Assembly: GCA_009379955.1 (NCBI GenBank)
Contig: WHST01000003.1
Location: forward strand, 1 to 64,000
Origin: Streptosporangiales bacterium
Lineage (GTDB): Bacteria > Actinomycetota > Actinomycetes > Streptosporangiales > WHST01
Reading direction: 5' to 3'
DNA: 64,000 nucleotides
Part shown: in pieces, positions 15,707-23,944 of the stretch
Layout of the letters: every line of letters begins with the position of its first letter
Numbering within the stretch: the stretch's first letter is position 1
Notes under the pieces: model-generated
Seen by the model: the letters and a program-made list of their open reading frames with translations, nothing else
What the model was told of the DNA's origin: nothing
Databases searched by the model: none
Made by a program: the position numbers and the translations under genes

Positions 15707-16880
15707 TCCGTCCGCGCTGGAGCTGACCGCCGCGATGGTGGCGATCGACTCCCAGAACCCCGGCGTCGGCGAGGAGCGGCTCGCGGGCTTCGTCGCCTCG
15801 TACGCCGAGGAGCGCGGACTCGCGGTCACCGTCGTCGAGACGGCTCCGGGACGGTGCAACGTCCTCGTCACCGCCGACGCCGGTGAAGGACCGCACCTCG
15901 CTCTGTCGGGTCACCTCGACACCAAGCCGATCGGCGACTCGGCGAGAGCCTGGCGCACACCACCACTCGAGCTCGTGGTGGACGGCGACCTGGCGTACGG
16001 GCTCGGCAGCTCGGACATGAAGGGCGGCGTCGCCGCCATGCTGCGGGCGGCGGAGGCGTGGGCGCATACCGCGTCCCGCGGCCGGCTGTCGCTGATCCTC
16101 ACCGCCGACGAGGAGGCGGGCAGCGAGCACGGCGCCAGGGAACTCGCACGGCGCGGCCTCGTCGACGCCGACGCCATCGTGATCGGCGAGCCGTCCGGCG
16201 TACGCGATCCGTGGGAGGCGCTGTACGTCATCTCGCGCGGCATCTGCTGCTTCGAGGTCATCGTCGAGGGCCAGCAGGGCCACAGCGGACTGTCCGATCG
16301 GCTCGCGCCCAGCGCGACCGTCGCCGCCGCCCACGCGGTCACGGCACTGGCGTCGTTCGAGCCGACCGTGTCGCGCCCCTCAGGGATCCCGTGCGCCCCG
16401 ACGGTCAACCCGGCCGTGGGCATCTCGGGCGGGGTCTTCTACGGCGTCCACCCGGGCGACGCGGTGGTCAAGAGCGACATCCGGCTGGTGCCCGGCATGG
16501 ACCGCGACGTGCTCGACCGCGAGCTCAGGCAGCTCCTCTCCGAGGCGATCCCGCGCGACGTGAGCTGGCACCTCCGGTACGCGGACGGGTCGCTCGGCTG
16601 GATGGACCCGGCGCATATCGCGGCCGACCATCCCGTCGTCGCCGCGGCGCAGTCGGCGTGCGCCGAGGTCCTCGGCCGCACGCTTCCGCTCGCGGCGTAC
16701 CCAGGCGGCACCGACGCCACGTACTTCATCCACGGCGGCGTCCCGACCGTCGCCGCACTCGGCCCCGGGTGGCTCTCCGTCGCGCACGGCCCGAACGAGT
16801 GCGTGGGGGTGTCGCAGCTCGACGAGGCCGAGCGGCTGTACACCCGCCTGGCCCACACGTACCTCGGCAGTGGGTCATGA
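15699..16880 (+). CDS. M20-family metallohydrolase (ArgE/DapE/CPG2 type deacylase)
   Basis: A 393-residue zinc hydrolase of the M20 family, which removes acyl groups from amino acids or cleaves small peptides. Metal-ligand motifs are all present: LSGHLDTKP (His, Asp), SSDMKGG (bridging Asp), ADEEAGSEHG (general-base and metal Glu), IGEPSG and the C-terminal His in YFIHGGVP. A central dimerisation domain follows GQQGHSGL. Start choice is uncertain. ATG 15699 overlaps a possible leader ORF, and TTG 15693 in the same frame would add two residues. It is divergent from the ABC operon and followed by the IclR gene, so it probably deacylates the imported compound. Confidence 0.85.
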   Translation: MGNPSALELTAAMVAIDSQNPGVGEERLAGFVASYAEERGLAVTVVETAPGRCNVLVTADAGEGPHLALSGHLDTKPIGDSARAWRTPPLELVVDGDLAYGLGSSDMKGGVAAMLRAAEAWAHTASRGRLSLILTADEEAGSEHGARELARRGLVDADAIVIGEPSGVRDPWEALYVISRGICCFEVIVEGQQGHSGLSDRLAPSATVAAAHAVTALASFEPTVSRPSGIPCAPTVNPAVGISGGVFYGVHPGDAVVKSDIRLVPGMDRDVLDRELRQLLSEAIPRDVSWHLRYADGSLGWMDPAHIAADHPVVAAAQSACAEVLGRTLPLAAYPGGTDATYFIHGGVPTVAALGPGWLSVAHGPNECVGVSQLDEAERLYTRLAHTYLGSGS

Positions 16881-16926
16881 TGGCGGCTCCGGACCCGTAC
16901 CCGCGCACACCCGGGAGCAGGCAGAC

Positions 16927-17715
16927 GTGACGCAGGACGACACCCGCACCGCCCCCGCGCGCAACCTCGTTCGCGCGTTCGGCCTGCTCGACGTCCTGGC
17001 GGAGTCGCCTGACGGACTCACGCTCGCCGAGCTCGCCGTCAGGGCGCAGCTGCCCGAGCCGACCGTGCACAGGTTGCTGTCGGTGCTCGCCGACCTGCAC
17101 GTCGTACGCATCGGCGACCGCAGTCGCTGGCGGGTCGGCAGGCGGTGTCTCGAGCTCGGCGCGGCCTACCTCGACTCGGTGGAGATCCGGTCGGAGGCCC
17201 GCGACCTCATGCGCGGCCTCACCGACGAGACCGGCGAGACCTGTGCGCTCGGCGTGCTCGACGACGATCGCGTGGTCTACGTCGAGAAGATGGACAGCCC
17301 GCACGCCGTCCGGATGCACTCGGCCATCGGCAGGAGCAACCCGGCGGCCACCAGCGCGCTCGGCCGCGCGATCCTCGCCTGGTCGTCGGACGAGGTCGTC
17401 GCGCACGTGCTCGGCACGGGCATCCCGTCACGCACCGCCAACACGGTGACGAAGCCCGAGGAGCTGCGCGCCGAGCTCCGTCGCTGCCGCAGGCGCGGCT
17501 ACAGCGTCGACGACGCGGAGAACGAGCCGGGCATCAGGGGCGTCGGCGCCCCGGTGCTCGACTACCGGGGATGGCCGGTGGCGGCGCTGTCGGTGGCCGG
17601 ACCCGAGCAGCGGGTGTCGCGCAAGCGGCTGCAGGAGCTCGGCGCCGCGGCCGCGACGGCCGCCGGCGAGCTGTCCACGCGCCTCGGCTACTCCGCCCGT
17701 GCACGCCGCGCCTGA
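16927..17715 (+). CDS. IclR-family transcriptional regulator
   Basis: This 262-residue regulator has the IclR winged helix at residues 15-75 (LVRAFGLLDVLAES, LAELAVRAQLPEPTVHRLLSVL) and an effector-binding GAF-like domain from about 80 onward. Family landmarks there are VVYVEKMDSPHAVRM, GRSNPAATSALGRAILA and GYSVDDAENEPGIRGVGAPV. GTG 16927 is chosen because GGGAG precedes it by about 9 nt and the wing starts shortly after. An upstream in-frame start would overlap the M20 gene. It is the second gene of the M20 unit and the evident local regulator of the divergent catabolic operon, probably released by a pathway intermediate. A long hairpin separates it from prs. Confidence 0.92.
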   Translation: MTQDDTRTAPARNLVRAFGLLDVLAESPDGLTLAELAVRAQLPEPTVHRLLSVLADLHVVRIGDRSRWRVGRRCLELGAAYLDSVEIRSEARDLMRGLTDETGETCALGVLDDDRVVYVEKMDSPHAVRMHSAIGRSNPAATSALGRAILAWSSDEVVAHVLGTGIPSRTANTVTKPEELRAELRRCRRRGYSVDDAENEPGIRGVGAPVLDYRGWPVAALSVAGPEQRVSRKRLQELGAAAATAAGELSTRLGYSARARRA

Positions 17716-17758
17716 CCCGGCAGGCCGACTGACACTGGGACGACCTGGCCGTGTCTTG

Positions 17759-17818
17759 ACATCGTGATTCGGGGGTTCCCACATGCTGCAGCCGATGGGA
17801 ACCCCCGAATCACGATGT
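17759..17818. terminator. 23-bp perfect hairpin between convergent IclR gene and prs
   Basis: Arms 17759-17781 and 17796-17818 pair without mismatch around a 14-nt loop. Both converging genes could use it as a bidirectional terminator. The arm sequence differs from the GTGAGGGGCACC family but the design is the same. There is no T-tract. Confidence 0.75.
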
Positions 17819-17850
17819 GCAGCAGTGCCTCACTCCGCGAGAGCAGGCGA

Positions 17851-18831
17851 CTAGGAGTGGCCGCCGAAGAGGCTGGTGACCGAGCCGTCGTCGAAGACGG
17901 CACTGATCGCGCTCGCGATCAGCGGTGCGATCGACAGCACGGTGAGCTTGTCGATCCGCTTCTCCTCCGGGATCGGCAACGTGTTGGTGAGGACGATCTC
18001 GGAGACCGGCGAGTTCTTCAACCGGTCGACCGCCGGGCCGGACAGCTGCGCGTGCGTGGCCGCGGCGACGACGTCGCGGGCGCCGTTGGCCATCAGCGCC
18101 TCGGCCGCCTTCACGATCGTGCCGCCCGTCGCGATGATGTCGTCGACGATCACGCAGGTGCGGCCCTCGACCTCGCCCACGACCTCGTGCACGGAGACGT
18201 CGCGCTCCTTGCCGTACGGGTCGCGTCGCTTGTGGATGATCGCCAGCGGCATGCCGAGCCGGTCCGACCACAGGTCGGCCACCCGGACCCGGCCGGCGTC
18301 GGGCGAGACGACCGTGCACTCGTTCGGATCGAGCTTGTCGCGCAGGTAGTCGGCGAGGACGGGCATCGCCCACAGGTGGTCGACGGGCCCGTCGAAGAAG
18401 CCCTGGATCTGCGCGGTGTGCAGGTCGACGGCCATCAGCCGGTCGGCGCCCGCGGTCTTGAACAGGTCGGCCATCAGCCGGGCGCTGATCGGCTCGCGGC
18501 CGCGCGACTTCTTGTCCTGCCTGGCGTAGCCGTAGAACGGCGTGACCACGGAGATGCGCTTGGCGGATGCGCGCTTGAGCGCGTCGACCATGATGAGCTG
18601 TTCCATGATCCGCTCGTTGATCGGGTCATAGTGGCTCTGCAGCACGAACGCGTCGCAGCCGCGCACCGACTCGTCGAACCTCGCGTAGATCTCCCCGTTG
18701 GGGAAGTCGTACACCTGGGTCGGGGTGAGCTCGATCCCGAGATGCTTGACGACCTCTTCGGCCAGCTCCCGGTTCGACCGGCCAGAGATGACCATGAGCT
18801 GCTTCTGGCTGGTCTTCTTGATCCCTGACAT
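17851..18831 (-). CDS. prs: Ribose-phosphate pyrophosphokinase (PRPP synthetase)
   Basis: Prs makes 5-phosphoribosyl-1-diphosphate from ribose-5-phosphate and ATP, feeding nucleotide, His and Trp synthesis. The 326-residue length is standard. Landmarks are SGRSNRELAEEV, NGEIYARF, YGYARQDKKSRGREPISA with catalytic residues, VDLHTAQIQGFF, and the PRPP loop VIVDDIIATGGT. ATG 18831 is preceded by GGGGGG and matches the usual MSGIK start. An in-frame ATG at 18855 would add eight residues. It lies directly downstream of glmU as in most actinobacteria, but the usual next genes rplY and pth have been displaced by the catabolic locus at 4390-17715. Confidence 0.96.
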   Translation of the reverse strand: MSGIKKTSQKQLMVISGRSNRELAEEVVKHLGIELTPTQVYDFPNGEIYARFDESVRGCDAFVLQSHYDPINERIMEQLIMVDALKRASAKRISVVTPFYGYARQDKKSRGREPISARLMADLFKTAGADRLMAVDLHTAQIQGFFDGPVDHLWAMPVLADYLRDKLDPNECTVVSPDAGRVRVADLWSDRLGMPLAIIHKRRDPYGKERDVSVHEVVGEVEGRTCVIVDDIIATGGTIVKAAEALMANGARDVVAAATHAQLSGPAVDRLKNSPVSEIVLTNTLPIPEEKRIDKLTVLSIAPLIASAISAVFDDGSVTSLFGGHS

Positions 18832-18862
18832 CGAACGCCCCCCTTGCTCGGTCATACCGTCG

Positions 18863-20350
18863 TCACCCCGGCGCTCCTTCCCCAGTCTCTCCTGCATCCT
18901 CGTCGGCGGTACTCGCCGCACGTTCCCTGGCCGAACGCGCGGCCTCGGCCGACCTCGTGCCGGCCCGCCGACGCTCGACCCACCCCTCGACGTTGCGCTG
19001 CTTCCCCCGCGCGACCGCCATCGCTCCCGGCGGGACGTCGGACGTGATCACCGAGCCCGCGGCCGTGTAGGCACCGTCGCCGACCTCGATCGGCGCGACC
19101 AGCATCGTGTCGCTGCCGATGCGGACGTGGTCGCCGATCCTGGTGAAGTGCTTCTCGACGCCGTCGTAGTTGACGAACACGGTGGCGGCGCCGATGTTGC
19201 TGTGCTCGCCGATCTCCGCGTCGCCCACATAGCTGAGGTGCGGCACCTTGGCACCCACACCGACGTCGGCGTTCTTCATCTCGACGAACGCGCCCGCCTT
19301 GGCGCCCGTACGCAGTCGCACGCCCGGCCTGAGATACGTCCACGGCCCGACGGCGGCACGTGGCCCGATATCGGCGCCGACGGCGTGCGTACTCACGACG
19401 GTGGCGCCCTCACCGACGAGGGTGTCGAGCAGTGTGGTGGACGGGCCCACCTCGGCGTCGCTCGCGACGTGGGTGCGGCCGCGCAGCCAGGTCATCGGGT
19501 ACAGCGAGGAGTCGGGCTCGAGGGTCACGTCGGCGTCGACCCAGGTCGTCGCGGGATCGACGACCGTGACGCCAGCCCGCATCCAGTGGTCGAGGAGCCG
19601 GTCGTTGAGCATCCGGCCCGCGGCGGCGAGCTGCACCCGGTCGTTGACGCCGAGCGTCTCGCGGTGGTCGGCGGCGACGACCGCCTCGACCGCGCGGCCC
19701 TCCACGCGTGCCATCTCGACGACGTCGGTGAGGTACTCCTCGCCCTGGACGTTGTCGGTGGTCAGCTTGGACAGCGCCGCCGCGAGGTAGGGGCCGTCGA
19801 ACGCGTACACCGACACCGCGCACTCGGTGACCTGCCGCTGCTCGTCGCTCGCGTCCTTGTGCTCGACGACACGGTCGACCGTGCCGGTGTCGGCATCGCG
19901 GATCACCCGGCCGTACCCGGTCGGGTCGGGCATCTCCGCCGTCAGCAGCACCACGGCGGCGCCGGACTCGTCGCGCCGCTCGACGAGCCGGGCAAGCGTG
20001 TCGGTGGTCAGCAGCGGGGCGTCGCCGGGGACGACGAGCACGGAAGCGTCCGGATCCGTCGCCGGCAGCGCCTCGAGCGCCAGCCGGGCCGCGTGGCCGG
20101 TGCCGCGCTGCTCGGCCTGCACGACCGGCAGCGCGTCGGCGTCGATCTCGGCGAGATGCGGGACGACCTGGTCACGCCCGTGCCCCACGACGACGGCAAC
20201 CCGCTCGGGCGCCAGACCGCGCGCGGTCACCACGACGTGACCGAGCATGCTGCGGCCGGCGAGGGGGTGGAGGACCTTGGGGGTTCGCGAACGCATCCGC
20301 TTGCCCTCGCCTGCGGCGAGGACCACGACGACCGGCGGGCGAGCGCTCAC
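18863..20350 (-). CDS. glmU: Bifunctional N-acetylglucosamine-1-phosphate uridyltransferase / glucosamine-1-phosphate acetyltransferase
   Basis: GlmU makes UDP-GlcNAc for peptidoglycan: the C-terminal domain acetylates glucosamine-1-phosphate and the N-terminal domain couples the product to UTP. In the 495-residue product the uridyltransferase signature LAAGEGKRMRS is at residues 10-20, followed by QRGTGHA and GDAPLL. The second half is a left-handed parallel beta-helix of hexapeptide repeats (for example IGPRAAVGPWTYLRP, GEHSNIGAATVFVNYDG) with the acetyltransferase His in this region. The tail of about 35 residues is charged and unconserved. GTG 20350 is preceded by GAGGAG. It heads the glmU-prs unit, with prs starting 31 nt after the glmU stop. 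Confidence 0.96.
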   Translation of the reverse strand: MSARPPVVVVLAAGEGKRMRSRTPKVLHPLAGRSMLGHVVVTARGLAPERVAVVVGHGRDQVVPHLAEIDADALPVVQAEQRGTGHAARLALEALPATDPDASVLVVPGDAPLLTTDTLARLVERRDESGAAVVLLTAEMPDPTGYGRVIRDADTGTVDRVVEHKDASDEQRQVTECAVSVYAFDGPYLAAALSKLTTDNVQGEEYLTDVVEMARVEGRAVEAVVAADHRETLGVNDRVQLAAAGRMLNDRLLDHWMRAGVTVVDPATTWVDADVTLEPDSSLYPMTWLRGRTHVASDAEVGPSTTLLDTLVGEGATVVSTHAVGADIGPRAAVGPWTYLRPGVRLRTGAKAGAFVEMKNADVGVGAKVPHLSYVGDAEIGEHSNIGAATVFVNYDGVEKHFTRIGDHVRIGSDTMLVAPIEVGDGAYTAAGSVITSDVPPGAMAVARGKQRNVEGWVERRRAGTRSAEAARSARERAASTADEDAGETGEGAPG

Positions 20351-20458
20351 GCGCGAACTCCTCGTCGATGGCTGGCGAGTCGTACGACGCCACCGAGAAT
20401 ACCCACGCCGCCCGCGAGCGCCAGGGCTGGGTGGACCGCCGTGACCGGCCGCCTACAG

Positions 20459-20529
20459 CTCCCGGGGGAGGATTCGAACCCCCATCAGCGCCACCAAAAG
20501 ACGCGGTCCTGCCCTTGGACGACCCGGGA
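20459..20529 (-). tRNA. tRNA-Gln(UUG)
   Basis: Read on the minus strand the 71-nt sequence folds as a complete cloverleaf. The acceptor arms are TCCCGGG and CCCGGGA with a G discriminator. The D stem is GTCC/GGAC and the anticodon stem GCGTC/GGCGC has loop TTTTGGT. The T arm has loop TTCGAAT. The loop gives anticodon UUG for glutamine. CCA is not encoded. It lies 108 bp upstream of glmU on the same strand, a common actinobacterial arrangement. Confidence 0.93.
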
Positions 20530-20835
20530 TTGCGATTCACGAACGCGTGACTGCGCTCGATACCTCTACCTTGCTCGGCTCCAACGGTATCGCGTCAGGA
20601 CTCGGACACCAGTGCGCCTTCCACGATGCCGGTGACCCAGCCCTCGATCCGCCGATAGAGCTCAGCACCCTGCTTGACGCACCGGGGACCCCAACAGGGG
20701 GTGAGCACCACGACCGGGGACCCCAGCGGGTGTGGGGCGACCGGCGATAGGCACGTACGATGAGGGCGTCGTAGGGCATTCGGCGCGCTTGGGATGGGGA
20801 GGCGCGCTCCCGCCGCATACCCGGGAGCGTGCACG
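20530..20835. other. Intergenic stretch with a GGGGACCCC direct repeat, no gene seen
   Basis: No convincing gene lies here. ACCGGGGACCCCA occurs twice, at 20681-20693 and 20713-20725, 32 bp apart. Each copy holds the self-complementary GGGGACCCC. A short hairpin TCACG-N4-CGTGA at 20537-20550 borders the tRNA. Function unknown. Confidence 0.4.
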
Positions 20836-21303
20836 ATGCCCACCCTCGCCTCACCCGCCCCTACCGCCCGCACCTCGCTGCGCCGACTGCCGGCCACCGC
20901 CGGCTGGTCGTTCCTGGTCTCGGGCTTCGTCGCCCGACTGCCGCAGGCGATGGTGCCGATGGGCATGCTCCTGCTCGTGGCGTCCGCCGCCGGGAGCTAC
21001 GCCGCCGCGGGACTCGCGGTCGCCGCGTGGAGCGTCGGGTGCGCCGTAGGAGGGCCCGCGATCGGGGTGCTCGCCGACAGGCACGGGCACCGCAGGGTCG
21101 GCCTCGTCGCCGCGGCCGCGAACTCGCTCGCGATGGCCGCGGTCGTCGCGGTCACCTGGGCGGACCTCCCGCAGGCAGCGACCCTCGCCGCCGCCGCGGT
21201 CATCGGGATCACCAACCCGCAGACCGGCTCGCTGGCCCGGCACTGCTGAGCACTGCTCGCACGCGACCGGAGCGACCGTCGTGGCTTCGTCGTGAGCGCA
21301 TGA
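20836..21303 (+). pseudogene. Truncated major facilitator superfamily transporter
   Basis: ATG 20836 (GGGAG about 9 nt upstream) opens a frame encoding only the first four membrane spans of an MFS transporter, with the loop-2 motif GVLADRHGHRRVG and the actinobacterial MFS segment ITNPQTGSLAR. TGA at 21247-21249 interrupts it, but the same frame continues with family-like sequence (ALLARDRSDRRGFVVSA) to a second stop at 21301. Nothing of the remaining eight spans follows. The gene is therefore broken by an internal stop and lacks its 3' two thirds. A functional four-span product is unlikely. The neighbouring gene at 21483 is intact. Confidence 0.75.
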
Positions 21304-21482
21304 CGGGCACCTTGCTGTCGCCAGGGGTCGAGAAAACCGGTTCACCGCAACGTCGAGGTGTGACCCGACGCGAGCGGGCGCCCTCACCTTACGTACATCT
21401 TCGCGCACGCAGGGCATGCGCTCGACTGGGTGGACACGGCACACTGGGAGGCCGACGGTCGAGGGCACAAGGGGAGCGAATC

Positions 21483-22220
21483 GTGAGCGTGGACATGCAG
21501 GCCTGCACGCGCAGGGAACCGACGCCGGAGATGATCCAGGAACTGGCGACGGCCTGCGGCGTTCCGGGGGCGCGGGTCCTGTTGGACGCGTACGGCGACT
21601 GGCCGGGCACGATCGAGACCGACGACGGCGCGGTCTGCTTCCTCGAGGCTCCCGAGGTGCTCGCCGACAGCGAGGACGTCGACGACCTCGTCGACGGCGC
21701 CGAGATCGCGCCCGAGGAGCTGCCGCTGTGGCTCGTCACGCTGACGACGCCCGCCGACAGCGGCCAGGCCGGGTCGACGGTGATGACGGCTCTCGCCGAG
21801 GGCATCGTGACGCGTTGCGGCGGCTGGGCGTACTGCGACGGCGACCTCGTCGCGACGGGGCCCGACCGTATCGACGACGCCGCCGACGCGCCGAGCACAC
21901 CCCTGTCCTTCTTCGCCGTCACGTCCGACCCGCCGACGGCCGAGCTGGTCGGCAAGGTGCGGGAGCGCCATGTGCTCGTCGGTGAGCCGGCGAAGGTCGA
22001 GAGCGACGCGGAACTCGCGGCCTTCATCGGCACCGCCGAGGCCGCGAGCATCGACCCGCCGGTCTGGGTGACCGAGCTCACCGCCGACCCGACGTCGCGG
22101 GCGTCCTCTCCTCTCACCCTGGCCGTCGGTGCCGCCGAGTTCGTCATGAACGGCGGTGCCGACGTCTTCGACCGCACCGGTCACCGCCTGCCACTGCCAC
22201 CGACGCTCCCGGCAGAATGA
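21483..22220 (+). CDS. Hypothetical acidic protein coupled to a SAM hydrolase-type gene
   Basis: I do not recognise this 245-residue protein. It is acidic, soluble-looking and without signal peptide or membrane span. Cysteines occur at about positions 8, 19, 35, 113 and 118, without a clear metal motif. The sequence alternates predicted strands and helices, including ELPLWLVTLTTPADS and PPVWVTELTADP, which may be an internal repeat of a beta-hairpin unit. GTG 21483 follows AGGGGAG at good distance. A much longer upstream reading exists but runs through the MFS remnant. Its stop codon overlaps the start of the SAM hydroxide adenosyltransferase gene as ATGA, so the two are cotranslated and may act together. 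Confidence 0.7.
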   Translation: MSVDMQACTRREPTPEMIQELATACGVPGARVLLDAYGDWPGTIETDDGAVCFLEAPEVLADSEDVDDLVDGAEIAPEELPLWLVTLTTPADSGQAGSTVMTALAEGIVTRCGGWAYCDGDLVATGPDRIDDAADAPSTPLSFFAVTSDPPTAELVGKVRERHVLVGEPAKVESDAELAAFIGTAEAASIDPPVWVTELTADPTSRASSPLTLAVGAAEFVMNGGADVFDRTGHRLPLPPTLPAE

Positions 22221-23062
22221 CCGACGGCGCGAGCAGGGCCGGCAGCCATGCCGTCCACCGGTACGACCTCGTCACGTTCACCAGCGACTTCGGCCTCGAC
22301 GACGCGTACGTTGCGATCTGCAAGGGCGTCCTGGCGCGCTTCGCGCCACACACACGGGTGGTCGACGTCAGCCACGGCGTGCCGCCGCAGGACGTCAGGC
22401 GGGCCGCGGCCGTCCTCGCCCGCGCGGTGCCGTGGTTCCCGCCGGCGGTGCACCTCGCCGTCGTCGACCCCGGCGTGGGCACCGATCGCAGGGCCGTGGC
22501 CCTGCGGGCGGGTGACAGCGTGCTCGTCGGCCCGGACAACGGCCTGCTCGTCGGCGCCGCCGCGGCGCTCGGCGGCGCCGACCAGGTCGTCACGCTCACC
22601 GTCGACAAGTGGTTCCTGCACCCGGTGTCCGCGACGTTCCACGGCAGGGACGTGTTCGCACCGTGCGCCGGCCGGCTCGCCGCCGGCGCGCCGCTGTCCG
22701 ACTTCGGCGTCGACGTCGACCCCGAGTCGCTCGTCCGGCTGCCGCCGCCGCGGGTCGTGACCGGAGCCGGCATGCTGTCCGCCGAGGTCGTCGACGTCGA
22801 CACGTTCGGCAACCTGCAGCTCGCGGCCCATCCGGACGACCTCGACCGCGCCGGGCTGTCCGGGGTGGTCGAGCTCAAGATCACGGTCCCCGGCGGCACC
22901 ACCCGCGCCCTGCGGACGAGGTCGTACGGCGACGTGCCGCCCGGCACGATGGTGCTCTACGTCGAGTCGACCGGCGCCCTGGAGCTCGCCGTCAACGAGG
23001 GCAGCGCCGCGCACGCTCTGGGCGTGGCGACCGGCGACCAGATCGAGCTCCGCGGCGCCTGA
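22217..23062 (+). CDS. SAM hydroxide adenosyltransferase (DUF62/fluorinase superfamily)
   Basis: A 281-residue member of the DUF62 family related to fluorinase and chlorinase. Most members hydrolyse S-adenosylmethionine to adenosine and methionine with an activated water. Signature segments are LVTFTSDFGLDDAYV, VVDVSHGVPPQDVRRAA, AVVDPGVGTDRRAVA, GPDNGLL and STFHGRDVFAPCAGRLA-like sequence in the 140-155 region. The Asp, Arg and His of the proposed catalytic triad are present (DPGVGTDRR, then the His of FHGRD). The extended fluorinase insertion is not evident, so hydrolase activity is more likely than halogenation. Translation is coupled to the upstream hypothetical gene. It converges with tam, another SAM-using enzyme, 21 bp away. 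Confidence 0.88.
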   Translation: MTDGASRAGSHAVHRYDLVTFTSDFGLDDAYVAICKGVLARFAPHTRVVDVSHGVPPQDVRRAAAVLARAVPWFPPAVHLAVVDPGVGTDRRAVALRAGDSVLVGPDNGLLVGAAAALGGADQVVTLTVDKWFLHPVSATFHGRDVFAPCAGRLAAGAPLSDFGVDVDPESLVRLPPPRVVTGAGMLSAEVVDVDTFGNLQLAAHPDDLDRAGLSGVVELKITVPGGTTRALRTRSYGDVPPGTMVLYVESTGALELAVNEGSAAHALGVATGDQIELRGA

Positions 23063-23083
23063 GGCTCCCCCTCCTCCGACCCG

Positions 23084-23854
23084 TCAGGTGTGCGCGACGA
23101 CGAAGATGCGGCGGAACGCGAGGACGGTGCCCCACGGCCTGCGGGGGAACTCCTCGCGGAGCAGGGCGCCGTACTCGTCGAGGAACTCCGCGCCGTCGGC
23201 CTCGTCGAGACGGCTCAGCACGGGACGCAGGCCGGTGCCCTTCATCCACTCCAGGACGGCGTCGTCGCCCGGCAGGACGTGCCGGTACGTGGTCTCCCAG
23301 ACGTCGAGGGTGCAACCGAGCCCGCCAAGCAGGTCGAGGTACGCGTCGGGCTCGCGGACCACGAGGTGCCGGTCGGCACCGTCGCCGACCAGGTCGCGCC
23401 AGCGGGGGGACAGGCGCAGGTCGCGGAGCAGGAGGTGGGCGGGCGCGCGATGGTTGCCTGGCACCTGGAAGGCGAGCCAGCCGCCGGGCGACAGCCACTC
23501 GACGTACCGCGGCAGCAGGTCGGCGTGCTCCGGCACCCACTGGAGCGTCGCGTTGGAGACGACCACGTCGACCGGCTCGCGCGGCGTCCACGTCGTCAGG
23601 TCGCCGCGGGTGAACGCGAGCCGCCCGTCCTTCGCATACGCCTGCGCCGAAGCGAGCATGTCGGCAGAGGCGTCGACGCCCTCCACCCGCGCCCCCGGCC
23701 AGCGGTCGGCGAGTGTCGCGGTCGCGTGACCCGTACCGCAGCCGAGGTCGACGACGTACGTCGGATCGCCGGCGCCGACCCGGGCGACCAGGTCGTGGAA
23801 CGGCCGGGACCTGTCGTCGGTGAACCTGTCGTACTGCGTCGCGTCCCAGTGCAC
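23084..23854 (-). CDS. tam: Trans-aconitate 2-methyltransferase
   Basis: Tam methylates trans-aconitate, a spontaneous inhibitor of aconitase, with SAM in the cytoplasm. The 256-residue protein has the class I methyltransferase motif VVDLGCGTGHATATLA near residue 33, then EGVDASADML, VVSNATLQWVPEH and the Tam-typical end PWGTVLAFRRIFVVA. It opens with the family start MHWDATQYDRF. GTG 23854 has GGAGGA 6-11 nt upstream. A palindrome at 23881-23898 lies over its promoter and matches the site in front of the MarR gene at 28360. In Streptomyces coelicolor tam is controlled by the MarR protein TamR, so the same circuit is probable here. Confidence 0.93.
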   Translation of the reverse strand: MHWDATQYDRFTDDRSRPFHDLVARVGAGDPTYVVDLGCGTGHATATLADRWPGARVEGVDASADMLASAQAYAKDGRLAFTRGDLTTWTPREPVDVVVSNATLQWVPEHADLLPRYVEWLSPGGWLAFQVPGNHRAPAHLLLRDLRLSPRWRDLVGDGADRHLVVREPDAYLDLLGGLGCTLDVWETTYRHVLPGDDAVLEWMKGTGLRPVLSRLDEADGAEFLDEYGALLREEFPRRPWGTVLAFRRIFVVAHT

Positions 23855-23880
23855 GGCGTCCTCCGGACCCCTCGGGCAAG

Positions 23881-23898
23881 TATCTCGACATCAAGATA
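23881..23898. promoter_or_regulatory. Candidate TamR/MarR operator between tam and the ATPase gene
   Basis: TATCTCGACATCAAGATA is an 18-bp palindrome with one mismatch. Its core TCTNGAYRTCAAGA matches the perfect palindrome before the MarR gene at 28339. It sits 27 bp upstream of tam and 47 bp upstream of the divergent ATPase gene. Confidence 0.7.
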
Positions 23899-23931
23899 CA
23901 TCCGTCTTCTGACATCCGTCGAATCGCGACG

Positions 23932-23937
23932 TAGTTT
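23932..23937 (+). promoter_or_regulatory. -10-like hexamer for a leaderless start at 23945
   Basis: TAGTTT ends 7 nt before GTG 23945. The region lacks a ribosome binding site. Confidence 0.35.
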
Positions 23938-23944
23938 CGTAGCT

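Noticed and set aside
7358-17715. The catabolic island as a prophage or integrative element
   Set aside because: There is no integrase, recombinase, phage structural gene or flanking tRNA/att repeat. Only the gene order argues for insertion.
22217-23062. Fluorinase or chlorinase for organohalogen synthesis
   Set aside because: The protein is a DUF62 member, but I see no fluorinase-type insertion loop and no fluorometabolite genes nearby. SAM hydrolysis is the parsimonious call.
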